Source: JBHHYS01 sp046757645 (GTDB lineage: Bacteria > Acidobacteriota > Terriglobia > Acidiferrales > 2-02-FULL-67-57). From it: a stretch of DNA of 21,941 nt. How positions within the stretch are numbered: position 1 is the first letter of the stretch; the number at the start of each line of letters is the position of its first letter. The position numbers and the translations under genes were made by a program. Where the stretch lies: NCBI GenBank assembly GCA_046757645.1, contig JBHHYS010000041.1, forward strand, positions 1 to 21,941, in the 5' to 3' direction. Below, piece by piece: positions 1 to 6,923 of the stretch. A model generated the notes under the pieces. That model had not been told where the DNA came from. It saw only the letters and a list, made by a program, of their open reading frames with translations, and made no database searches.

Positions 1-395
1 TCCTCCCCATCTGGGTGGGCGTCTACGAAGCCAACGCCATCGCCCTGGAAATCGAAAAAGTGCAAACCCCGCGCCCCATGACCCACGACCTGATCAAGAA
101 CGTGCTGCGGGGATTGAACGCGGTGGTGAAGAAAGTGGTGGTGACCGAACTGCGCGACGACACCTTCTATGCTCTGATCTGGCTGGAGCGAAACGGCAGC
201 ACCATCACCATCGACTCCCGGCCCAGCGACGCCCTCGCCCTGGCATTGCGCACCGATGCACCCATCTTTGTCGACGACGAGGTGTTGAAATCCTCCCGCG
301 TCGCTAGCACGGTGGCCGACCGGGTGGGGACCGAGGAGTTGCGGCGCTGGCTGGAAAATCTGAACGAGGAAGACCTGGGCAAGTACAAAATGTAG
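1..395 (+). CDS. Bifunctional nuclease family protein (DUF151/BFN), 5' end missing
   Basis: The reading frame is open to the left edge, so the start of the gene lies outside the window; the visible frame begins LPIWVGVYEANAIALEIEKV (codon at base 3). This opening, followed by PRPMTHDLIKNVL, the LIWLERNG strand and the SRPSDALALALRTDAPIFV block, is the hallmark of the DUF151 'bifunctional nuclease' fold. Some members have been reported to have DNase and RNase activity; in most bacteria the role is unknown. About 130 residues are visible, which is most of the domain. The C-terminal part (EELRRWLENLNEEDLGKYKM) is the acidic tail often found after the core. It ends 39 bases before parA and could be co-transcribed with it; I see no terminator between them. 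Family assignment is firm; substrate and function here are not known. Confidence 0.88.
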   Translation, partial: LPIWVGVYEANAIALEIEKVQTPRPMTHDLIKNVLRGLNAVVKKVVVTELRDDTFYALIWLERNGSTITIDSRPSDALALALRTDAPIFVDDEVLKSSRVASTVADRVGTEELRRWLENLNEEDLGKYKM

Positions 396-434
396 TTCGT
401 CCCCTGGAGTTGAGGGCAGCCAAGGGAGCGCGGC

Positions 435-1223
435 TTGGCGACGATTATTGCGGTCGCAAACCAGAAAGGTGGAGTCGGCAAAACAACCACTGCCATCAAT
501 CTCGCCGCCGCCCTCGCCCAGCGCCATAAACGAACTCTGCTGATTGATACCGACCCGCAGTCCAATTGCAGCATCTCCTACCTGAACCCCTCGGACATCA
601 CCGAGTCGCTCTACGACGTCCTCTCCGACCATCGCCTGCCCCTGGAAAGTTTGGTGCGGCCCACGCGCACCCCGAACCTCTCCATCGTGCCGGCGCGCAT
701 CTCCCTGGCCAAGCTGGAACAGTTCCTGGTGGGACAGTTCGACGCCCCCTTTCGCCTGAAGGACGCCTTCACACCCATCCGTTCGAATTTTGATTTTGTG
801 GTGATCGACACCCCCCCGGCGCTCAGCATTCTGACCGTGAACGCGCTCGTGGCCGCCACCCACCTGCTGGTGCCCATCCAGGCGACCTATTTCGCCTTGG
901 AAGGCACCGACGACCTGCTGGAAACCTTGGAACGGGTGCGGGCGCGCCCCAACCCCGAACTGGAACTGTTGGGGGTGGTGATCACTATGTTCGACCCCCG
1001 CACGAATATCGCCAAGGACAGCTACAACCAGATCAAAGCCGTGTTTGGGAATAAATTGATGCGCACCCAGATCAGCCGCAGCGTTCGGCTGGAAGAAAGC
1101 CCGGCGTACAAAGAAAGCATTCTGAGCTTTGCCCCCAAGTCGCCCGGGGCCCAGGAGTTTCTCAAACTTTCGCGCGAGGTGCTTGAACGTGTCGAAGCGA
1201 ACCGGCTTGCCCCCCACCGTTAG
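435..1223 (+). CDS. parA: Chromosome-partitioning ATPase ParA/Soj
   Basis: Cytoplasmic Walker-type ATPase that acts with ParB to segregate the chromosome (or a large replicon). The 262-residue protein has the deviant Walker A box KGGVGKTT at residues 11-18, the A' motif DTDPQSN near residue 39 and a Walker B strand FDFVVIDTPPALS near 120. It lacks the N-terminal helix-turn-helix extension of plasmid type Ia ParA, so it is the Soj-like short form. The start is a TTG at 435, chosen because AGGGAG lies about 7 bases upstream and because the protein then opens with MATIIAVANQKGG, the normal family start. parB follows one base after the stop, so the two are translationally linked. The upstream DUF151 gene may share the transcript. 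Confidence 0.93.
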   Translation: MATIIAVANQKGGVGKTTTAINLAAALAQRHKRTLLIDTDPQSNCSISYLNPSDITESLYDVLSDHRLPLESLVRPTRTPNLSIVPARISLAKLEQFLVGQFDAPFRLKDAFTPIRSNFDFVVIDTPPALSILTVNALVAATHLLVPIQATYFALEGTDDLLETLERVRARPNPELELLGVVITMFDPRTNIAKDSYNQIKAVFGNKLMRTQISRSVRLEESPAYKESILSFAPKSPGAQEFLKLSREVLERVEANRLAPHR

Positions 1224-1224
1224 A

Positions 1225-2016
1225 ATGCGCCACGACTACCACTACGTGGAGACCATCAGCGCCCTCAGCGGCGCCAGCATCGGGAAAATGATTCCCCTGG
1301 AGCGCCTCCGCCCCAATCCCAACCAGCCCCGCAAGGAGCTGGGGGCGTTGCGTGACCTTACCCAATCCATCCGCGAAAAGGGCGTGCTCGAGCCTCTGCT
1401 GGTGCGCTACGACGCCGACGACGATATGTACACCATCATTTCGGGCGAGCGCCGCTACCACGCCGCCAAGCTGGCGGGGTTGATGGAAGTGCCCTGCATC
1501 GAAAGGGACGCCAACGGGGCGGAGATGCTGGAGCTGGCCCTGGTGGAAAACCTGCAGCGCAAAGACTTGAACCCCTTCGAGGAGGCGGAGGGACTCTGTG
1601 TGCTGGGCGAACAGTTTGATTACACCCATGAGGAGATTGCGCGCCGCATCGGAAAGTCCCGCGCCACAGTCAGCGAAACCCTGACCCTGCGGGTCGTTCC
1701 CCCTTCGGTGCGGACGAAATGCGAGGAGCTGGGGATCGCCTCCAAGTCGCTGCTCCTCCAGGTGGCCCGTCAGCCGAATGAGAAGAAGATGGCGGCACTG
1801 GCCGAGAAGCTGGCGCGGGGAATGAGCCGGGAAGAGGCCCGCGCGGAACGCCGCCCCGAAGCCCCGGCGCGCTTGAAGCCCTTCGTGTATACCTATCGGG
1901 CGCCGAACGGTGACTTCGAGTTGCGGTTGCGCTTTCGCAAGTCGGTGGTGCTGCGGCGCGAAATCAACGAAACCCTGCGCGCCGTCCTCCAAGCCCTCGA
2001 ACAGCAGAAGGAGTAG
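1225..2016 (+). CDS. parB: Chromosome-partitioning protein ParB
   Basis: DNA-binding CTPase that loads at parS sites and works with ParA. The 263-residue protein has the order expected of the family: an N-terminal domain with PNPNQPRK (residues 30-37), the CTP-binding box SGERRYHAAKLAG with GERR at 74-77, the second box ALVENLQRKDLNPFEEA (about 105-121), a helix-turn-helix (YTHEEIARRIGKSRATVS, about 133-150) and a short C-terminal dimerisation segment (FELRLRFRKS and the final helix). I chose the ATG at 1225, one base after the parA stop. The open frame extends further upstream inside parA, but that part is the shadow of parA. The linker before the C-terminal domain is rich in Arg, Glu and Ala. 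I found no consensus parS palindrome in the window. Confidence 0.93.
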   Translation: MRHDYHYVETISALSGASIGKMIPLERLRPNPNQPRKELGALRDLTQSIREKGVLEPLLVRYDADDDMYTIISGERRYHAAKLAGLMEVPCIERDANGAEMLELALVENLQRKDLNPFEEAEGLCVLGEQFDYTHEEIARRIGKSRATVSETLTLRVVPPSVRTKCEELGIASKSLLLQVARQPNEKKMAALAEKLARGMSREEARAERRPEAPARLKPFVYTYRAPNGDFELRLRFRKSVVLRREINETLRAVLQALEQQKE

Positions 2017-2092
2017 CCGCCGGGCTGGTGTCCTCGCGGCGCCGCACAAGTAATCCCGGGCGTTGCCCGCGCCAAGCTCCTGAACCCCGCGG

Positions 2093-2425
2093 ATGGAACT
2101 GACGGAAGCCCACCTCCGGCGATTGCATATCCTGGCCTCGGAAGGCTTCGAAGCGCTTAGCTTTCCGCTCTTTCCAACCCATATCGGCGTCAAGAAATAC
2201 GGCTGCGCGGCGCTGCTCGAACCGGCGGCGGAGGGTCGGCTACGGCTGTTTGCGCCGCCCGGCTATTTGGTCGCGGGGAACATTTCCGTCATTGTCGAGC
2301 GCCGCAGCGAGAAGTGGTTTGTCTGGAAGTCGGAGCGGGTGCGCGCCACCCCGGAGCGTTTGAGTACGCTCCGGCGGTTCGAGGAAGAGCTGCGCGGATT
2401 GCTCGAGAGCCCGCCGCCGGTTTGA
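2093..2425 (+). CDS. Small conserved-looking protein of unknown function downstream of parB
   Basis: A 110-residue frame beginning with ATG at 2093, 76 bases after parB and on the same strand. I do not recognise a family. The sequence looks like a real soluble protein: an N-terminal helix (ELTEAHLRRLHILASEGFEAL), a strand-rich middle (AALLEPAAEGRLRLFAPPGYLVAGNISVIVERR, then KWFVWKSERV) and a charged C-terminal helix (TPERLSTLRRFEEELRGLL). No signal peptide, membrane segment or metal-binding cluster is visible. Codon use resembles its neighbours, with GC-rich third positions. Position suggests a link to parAB or simply read-through from it; that is inference. The -35 box of the nuoI promoter overlaps its stop codon. 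Confidence 0.7.
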   Translation: MELTEAHLRRLHILASEGFEALSFPLFPTHIGVKKYGCAALLEPAAEGRLRLFAPPGYLVAGNISVIVERRSEKWFVWKSERVRATPERLSTLRRFEEELRGLLESPPPV

Positions 2426-2451
2426 CCCCCGGCTGGCAGCGTTGCTATACT
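2422..2451 (+). promoter_or_regulatory. Sigma-70 promoter of nuoI with extended -10
   Basis: TTGACC (2422-2427) and TATACT (2446-2451) are separated by 18 bases, and TGC directly precedes the -10 box, giving an extended -10. The -35 box overlaps the stop codon of the upstream small gene. The usual start distance places the transcript start at about 2457-2460, which is at the nuoI ATG (2460), leaving no room for a leader. Confidence 0.6.
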
Positions 2452-2459
2452 CCCCGAGG

Positions 2460-2927
2460 ATGGCGTTCATACTCCGAGAAATTGGCGAGACGGCCGTTAC
2501 CCTGGCCAAGGGTTTTTCCGTCACCCTGCGCACACTTTTCCGTCCTACGGTGACGGAGGGCTACCCGGACGAATCGGTTCGCTTTCAAGCGCGCTATCGC
2601 GGCATCCATGTGCTGCAGTGCGACGAAAACGGCCTGGAGAAGTGCGTGGCCTGCTTCCTGTGCGCGGCCGCCTGCCCGGTGGAGTGTATTTACATCGAGG
2701 CGGCGGACAACACGGCCGAGCGGCGGGTCAGCGCCAGCGAGCGCTACGCCGAGGTCTATAACATCGACTACTCGCGCTGCATCTTCTGCGGCTACTGCGT
2801 GGAAGCCTGTCCCACCGACGCCATCACCCACGGCCACGGCTTCGAGCTGGCGACCTATAACATCGCCGATATGGTCTATCGCAAGGAAGACCTGCTCGCC
2901 CAGCCCATGAAGCCGCCCCGGACTTAG
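2460..2927 (+). CDS. nuoI: NADH-quinone oxidoreductase subunit I (2x[4Fe-4S] ferredoxin-like)
   Basis: Peripheral-arm subunit of complex I that carries clusters N6a and N6b and passes electrons toward quinone. The 155-residue protein has two CxxCxxCxxxC sets, at Cys62/65/68/72 (CVACFLCAAAC) and Cys107/110/113/117 (CIFCGYCVEAC), plus the amphipathic start (AVTLAKGFSVTLRTLFRP) typical of NuoI. ATG at 2460 is preferred over a TTG at 2442 because family members start about here and because a promoter lies just upstream. The GAGG bases touch the ATG, too close for a normal ribosome-binding site. No other nuo gene is adjacent, so this is either a stray copy or one piece of a dispersed complex I. 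A ferredoxin-like partner of another oxidoreductase is a less likely alternative. Confidence 0.9.
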   Translation: MAFILREIGETAVTLAKGFSVTLRTLFRPTVTEGYPDESVRFQARYRGIHVLQCDENGLEKCVACFLCAAACPVECIYIEAADNTAERRVSASERYAEVYNIDYSRCIFCGYCVEACPTDAITHGHGFELATYNIADMVYRKEDLLAQPMKPPRT

Positions 2928-2976
2928 CCCTTTTCTCCTCTCAAATTCAGTGAAACCGTAAGCGAGGGGCTGGCAT

Positions 2977-3063
2977 GCCCTGAGCTTGTGGAAGGCCCGC
3001 GGCCGTAGAAAGAGACTCGACCGTGCTCTCGGTCGACTACGGGCAAGGCACCAAGCCTTGCCC
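2977..3063. repeat. Palindromic intergenic island between nuoI and aspA
   Basis: The gap between these convergent genes holds three elements. (1) 2977-2997 resembles the CCCTGAGCTTGTCGAAGGG-type short repeat that I recall from many environmental genomes. (2) CCGTAG (3003-3008) plus TCGACCG (3017-3023) pair with the uninterrupted arm CGGTCGACTACGG (3030-3042), a 13-bp stem with an 8-base bulge. (3) GGGCAAGGC (3041-3049) and GCCTTGCCC (3055-3063) form a perfect 9-bp stem with a 5-base loop that touches the aspA stop codon. No T-run follows on either strand, so a classical intrinsic terminator is not supported; a REP-like element is more likely. Confidence 0.6.
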
Positions 3064-4592
3064 TACCTCTTGCGGGTGGCTTTGCGGGCGGGGGGCCGGG
3101 CGAGCTTTCTTTTGCCCGCCGGCCGAGGGGGTTTCTTCGTCGGCCGGTTTGCCGCCCCCGCCTTCGCTTTCGGCGCTGAGGCAGCGCGGGCTTCTTCGAT
3201 GGGGGGAGCGGGCTCGGTCATCCGACGGGGGTCGAGGATTTTCTGCAGCTGCTTTTTGTCGAGCAGTTTCCGGTCCAGGGCAATCTCTGTGATGGTGCGG
3301 CCGCTCTTCACTGCCTGCTTGGCCAGTGCGGCCGCGTTGGCGTAGCCAATGTAGGGGTTGAGCGCGGTGGCCAGGGCCACGGTGGCCTCCGCGTAGCGGC
3401 GGGCCCGCTCCTTGTTGGCGGTGATGCCATCGACGCAGAAGATAGTGAACTGGTGGGTGGTGTTCTTCAGAATTTCGGCAGAATGAAGCACGTTCCAGGC
3501 CATGGTGGGCATCATCACGTTCAGTTCGAGTTGACCCGCCGCAACCGCCTGCGCGGTGGCAATGTCGCTGCCCACCACCTGGAAGCCCACCATCGCCACC
3601 AGCTCGGGAATCACCGGATTGATTTTCCCCGGCATAATCGAGGAGCCGGGCTGGAGCGCCGGCAGGTTAATTTCCCCGAAACCGGTATTTGGCCCGCTGG
3701 CGAGCAGCCGCAGGTCGTTCGCAATCCGAATCAGCTCCAAGGCGTAGTTGCGCAGGGCACTGGCAGCGACCGCCATGGGCAGATTCGACTGCATCGTCCA
3801 GCGCATGTCCTTTGTGGGCGCGAGCGTGTGGCCGGAAATTTCGCTCAGGCGCTTCACCACGAGGGATTGATAGCGGGGGTGGGTGTTCACCCCGGTGCCG
3901 ACGGCCGTGCCCCCCAGACCGAGCTCCCGCAAGCCATCCTGGGCATGACGCACTTGCTCGTAGGCGCGGCGTATGGCAACGCCGTAAGCGGCAAATTCCT
4001 GCCCCAGACGAATCGGAACGGCATCCTGCATATGGGTGCGCCCGGCTTTGAGGATGGCGTCGAACTCCTCTCCCTTGCGGGCAAAGGCGCGACTCAGCCG
4101 CTCCACTTCCGGGAGCAATTCCTCGATGAGCAGAATCGCCGCCAGGCGCATGGCGGTGGGGAAGACATCGTTGGTGGATTGGCCGTAGTTGACATGATCA
4201 TTGGGATGGCAGACGGAGTAGTCCCCCCGGCGGCCGCCCAGCAGCTCAATGGCGCGGTTGGCAATCACCTCGTTGGTGTTCATGTGGAAGCTGACCCCGG
4301 CGCCGGCCTGATAGACATCGACGACAAACTGGTCGTTCAGCTTCCCGGCCATCACCTCGTCCGCCGCCTGAGCAATGCCGTTGGCGCGCCGCTCCTCCAG
4401 CAGCCCCAGCTCTTGGTTGGTCAGGGCAGCGGCCTTCTTGATCATCCCCATGGCGCGAATCAACATGGGATGGGCGCGGAGGCCGCTGATAGGATAATTT
4501 TCCGCAGCCCGCTGCGTTTGAATGCCGTAGTAGACTTCGGCCGGAACCTTCTTCTCCCCGAGTGAGTTCTTCTCGATGCGGTGCTTCACCAC
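3063..4592 (-). CDS. aspA: Aspartate ammonia-lyase with a basic C-terminal tail
   Basis: Cytoplasmic enzyme converting aspartate to fumarate and ammonia, linking amino-acid breakdown to the TCA cycle. Family markers are the YYGIQTQRAAENYPISG opening, SSTND-like NYGQSTNDVFPTA, GRTHMQDAVPIRLGQE, GGTAVGTGVN and the signature GSSIMPGKINP near residue 316. The protein is about 509 residues, against roughly 470 usual for AspA. The extra 45 or so residues at the C-terminus are rich in Lys, Arg, Ala and Pro (about 16 Lys/Arg in the last 44). The GTG at 4592 is chosen because AAGAGG sits about 5 bases upstream; two more GTG/GCA codons allow a start at 4598. Class II fumarase is a close relative, but YYGIQT and the N-terminus favour AspA. 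Confidence 0.88.
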   Translation of the reverse strand: MVKHRIEKNSLGEKKVPAEVYYGIQTQRAAENYPISGLRAHPMLIRAMGMIKKAAALTNQELGLLEERRANGIAQAADEVMAGKLNDQFVVDVYQAGAGVSFHMNTNEVIANRAIELLGGRRGDYSVCHPNDHVNYGQSTNDVFPTAMRLAAILLIEELLPEVERLSRAFARKGEEFDAILKAGRTHMQDAVPIRLGQEFAAYGVAIRRAYEQVRHAQDGLRELGLGGTAVGTGVNTHPRYQSLVVKRLSEISGHTLAPTKDMRWTMQSNLPMAVAASALRNYALELIRIANDLRLLASGPNTGFGEINLPALQPGSSIMPGKINPVIPELVAMVGFQVVGSDIATAQAVAAGQLELNVMMPTMAWNVLHSAEILKNTTHQFTIFCVDGITANKERARRYAEATVALATALNPYIGYANAAALAKQAVKSGRTITEIALDRKLLDKKQLQKILDPRRMTEPAPPIEEARAASAPKAKAGAANRPTKKPPRPAGKRKLARPPARKATRKR

Positions 4593-4636
4593 TGCCACCT
4601 CTTTGCCGGCACAGGTTGTGCGGCGCTGCCCGAATC

Positions 4637-4666
4637 AGCATAGCGCAGAGGTAGGATCCGTTTCAA
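4637..4666 (-). promoter_or_regulatory. Possible sigma-70 promoter of aspA
   Basis: Read on the minus strand, TTGAAA (4666-4661) and TATGCT (4642-4637) are 18 bases apart, in the gap between the membrane anti-sigma gene and aspA. The predicted start at about 4630 gives a leader of about 40 bases. The -10 box is weak (4 of 6), so this is tentative. Confidence 0.35.
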
Positions 4667-4719
4667 ACCAAGCCGCTGGAAGCGGTTTGCCCCCGTCCGT
4701 TCTGGGTAGGGCAGGGGGA

Positions 4720-6333
4720 TTAGGCGGCGATTTTGGCCCGGCCCCAGCCGCGGTACGCCTGGATGGTCCCCACCCCAAAGCCCAGCAGAATCGCCAGGAA
4801 GTGGATCCAGCGGCCCACGTAGGGAATGTTGATGGCTACGAGCACAATCACCAGTCCCACCAGCAGGGCGAGGGCAAACGACGCCATCTGCCCGGCAGCG
4901 GGCCGCATCAGGGCTTGGCCGAGGAAGGCGGCAACGAAAATCTTGGCCAGGTAGAGGCCGGCCAGCCAGGTCACCAGCCCCAGGAGGCCGATGGGTAAAC
5001 CGATGAGGGTGATGGCTGCAATGATGGCGGCAATGGGCAGTGCCACCAGAGCCAAGAAGCCGACCCCCATCGTCAGCAGCACCCGCCCCGCGGTCTCGAG
5101 GCGCGCCACGAATAGAGCAGGGAAGAGCCAGAAGAGCAGCAGGCCGGTGAAAAATGCCGCTGCCAAGCGCACCCCCTGCCAGAAATAGAACTTCGGCCGG
5201 GTGAAGGGACTCGGCCGGGGCCGGCGGAGGTGGGTGGTGGTCTCGCCTACCACCGTGGCTCCGGGATTGATGTGCACAGCCTCTTTCTTCTTGCAGTAGA
5301 CAGTCAGGTTGCCTCCCACCCGAGCGGGAGCCAGCAGTGTGATCCGACCGGTGCGTGCGGTGAGGTGGCGGCCCACCGCTCCCCGCACGTCCGTCATTCC
5401 GCTAAAGGCCACCAGGTCGCGCCCCACGCTGCCATCCACGCTCAGTTGGGAAACAAAAGCGGTCAAGTCGGCATCGGCGCGGCCCCCCGGTTCGAGCTGG
5501 AAGTTGTCGGCGAAAACATAAATGTTGCGCACCACCTCTCCCCGGACGGACATCCGTTGGGTGAAAGAATACACGCTGCCTTCCACCCGTCCATCCAGGT
5601 CCATGCTCTGGCCAAAACTGATCACATCCCCCTTCACCGTGCCGTTGATGGCAACCCGCTTTCCGAAAGTGATGAGGTCGCCGGTGATGGTGCCGTCAAT
5701 TGTCACCGTCTCCCCCGTAGCCAGCAAGGTATCGTCGAGCGTCTCATCGCTGGCCACGGTCACCGTGGTGCCTTTGCGCCTCTCCAGGGCCCAGCTCGGC
5801 AAAGCCAAGCAGAGCACCAGCGTCAGGGTGACCAGCACGGCCGCCGTTGCCGGTCGGCGTCGCAGAAGGAACAGGCCGCCGGCAACGACCAGGAGACCGA
5901 GTACCAGGGTGCCGATGGTGGTAAGGCTCGAGGTTAGCATCACAGCTCCTTCCTGAACGAAATAGAAAACAGTTCTGATCAAAAGATTCAACTGCACGGC
6001 CATGCTCAGCGGGTCGAACCAGCCGGCCGACTCCGGTGGGCGCAGCTCATCCAGCCAGTTCAGGACTGCTTGCAAGCCGGCGGCACCCGCGGCCACTACC
6101 AGGGCTGTCCAGAGGATGTCGAGGGGGCGCATCGTCCGGGCGGGGACCGCAACCGGGATTTCCTCCGTCTCCTGGAGCACTTCGGCCAAGAGAGCACTTT
6201 CTGCCTGCAGCGTTTCCACCAGCCTCCGACACCGGAAGCAGACGGCTAGATGGACCCCAACCTGCCGGGCTTCCTCGGCCGGCAACTCGCCATCCACATA
6301 GATGGCGTAGGTCAGCTCGGGAAAACAGCTCAT
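4720..6333 (-). CDS. Membrane anti-sigma factor with zinc finger and bactofilin-like beta-repeat domain
   Basis: A 537-residue multi-domain protein. Residues 1-60 hold an anti-sigma zinc-finger signature, His28-x3-Cys32-x2-Cys35 (VHLAVCFRC), as in ZAS/zf-HC2 domains that bind ECF sigma factors. Hydrophobic segments follow at about 72-92, 130-155 and 162-183. Residues 190-370 are about nine short repeats of the type ITGDLITFG, VKGDVISFG, VEGSVYSFT, VGRDLVAFS, which resemble the bactofilin/polymer-forming (DUF583-like) beta-helix. The C-terminus has about five more membrane segments (385-410, 418-445, 445-470, 484-503, 506-525). With an inside N-terminus and RRR at 158-160, the repeat domain is predicted outside the membrane. 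The ATG overlaps the sigma gene stop (ATGA), so the pair is translationally coupled. Its role as anti-sigma factor is inferred from the zinc finger and the coupling. Confidence 0.8.
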   Translation of the reverse strand: MSCFPELTYAIYVDGELPAEEARQVGVHLAVCFRCRRLVETLQAESALLAEVLQETEEIPVAVPARTMRPLDILWTALVVAAGAAGLQAVLNWLDELRPPESAGWFDPLSMAVQLNLLIRTVFYFVQEGAVMLTSSLTTIGTLVLGLLVVAGGLFLLRRRPATAAVLVTLTLVLCLALPSWALERRKGTTVTVASDETLDDTLLATGETVTIDGTITGDLITFGKRVAINGTVKGDVISFGQSMDLDGRVEGSVYSFTQRMSVRGEVVRNIYVFADNFQLEPGGRADADLTAFVSQLSVDGSVGRDLVAFSGMTDVRGAVGRHLTARTGRITLLAPARVGGNLTVYCKKKEAVHINPGATVVGETTTHLRRPRPSPFTRPKFYFWQGVRLAAAFFTGLLLFWLFPALFVARLETAGRVLLTMGVGFLALVALPIAAIIAAITLIGLPIGLLGLVTWLAGLYLAKIFVAAFLGQALMRPAAGQMASFALALLVGLVIVLVAINIPYVGRWIHFLAILLGFGVGTIQAYRGWGRAKIAA

Positions 6334-6923
6334 TGCACCCGTTCCTTTCTCGCAGGTCGCAGGGCGCGCCGGAGCTCCTTCTTGGCGCGGAAAATCAAGG
6401 TCGCCACATGGTTGCGGGTCAGACCGAGCGCCGCGGCGATCTGGTCATAGCTCAGCTCGCTGTAATACCGCAGCACCAGCGGCAGCCGGTAGCGATCCGG
6501 CAGCCCCGCCACGGCCCCACGCACCGCTGCTCGTTCCTCCCTTGCCAGCAATTCCCCCAGCGGCGACGCACTGACCGCGGCTGACTCATACCCCGGGCTC
6601 GATTCGGGCTCGAACACCCGCGCCTCCAGCCGGCCTCGCCGCCACTGGTCCACGCAATAGTGGCTGGCAATGCTCAACAGCCACCGCGGGAAGGGAAGCG
6701 CGCTGTCGTAGCCCCTCATTGCCCGCTGCACCCGAAGGAAAACCTCATTGGTAGCATCCTCCGCCGCCTCCCTCGAACCCAGCAGGTACCGACACAGCAC
6801 AAACACCCGCCGGGAAAACTGGCGGTAGAGTTCCGCCACCACCTCAGCGTCCCCGGCCCGAGCTCGCTCGAGAACCGGCTCCAGGCTGCCCTCCTCCATG
6901 CCGCTGCTCTTGCCGGTGACCAT
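6330..6923 (-). CDS. ECF-type RNA polymerase sigma factor
   Basis: Alternative sigma-70 factor of the extracytoplasmic-function group, about 197 residues. Region 2 is seen as AELYRQFSRRVFVLCRYLLG followed by AEDATNEVFLRVQRAM and FPRWLLSIASHYCVDQWRR; region 4 is LPDRYRLPLVLRYYSELSYDQIAAALGLTRNHVATLIFRAKKELRRAL, with a clear helix-turn-helix. No region 1.1 or 3 is present, as expected. The start is uncertain: GTG 6941, ATG 6923 and ATG 6899 are all in frame and none has a strong ribosome-binding site; I chose 6923. The stop overlaps the ATG of the membrane anti-sigma gene, which is its likely partner. The AT-rich palindrome upstream could be where its transcription is controlled. The regulon cannot be read from the window. 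Confidence 0.9.
   Translation of the reverse strand: MVTGKSSGMEEGSLEPVLERARAGDAEVVAELYRQFSRRVFVLCRYLLGSREAAEDATNEVFLRVQRAMRGYDSALPFPRWLLSIASHYCVDQWRRGRLEARVFEPESSPGYESAAVSASPLGELLAREERAAVRGAVAGLPDRYRLPLVLRYYSELSYDQIAAALGLTRNHVATLIFRAKKELRRALRPARKERVQ

Noticed and set aside
2017..2092. Gap after parB inspected for a terminator
   Set aside because: Only a GCCGCC...GCGGCG pairing with a long loop and no T-run, so not a convincing terminator.
1162..2193. 343-residue antisense frame over parB
   Set aside because: Antisense open frames are common in GC-rich genes; the translation is low-complexity in Gly, His, Gln and Ala, has no family motif, and covers the conserved parB.
3453..4565. 370-residue plus-strand frame over aspA
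   Set aside because: Rich in His, Gly and Gln as expected from reading the complement of a GC-rich gene; aspA motifs on the minus strand are unambiguous.
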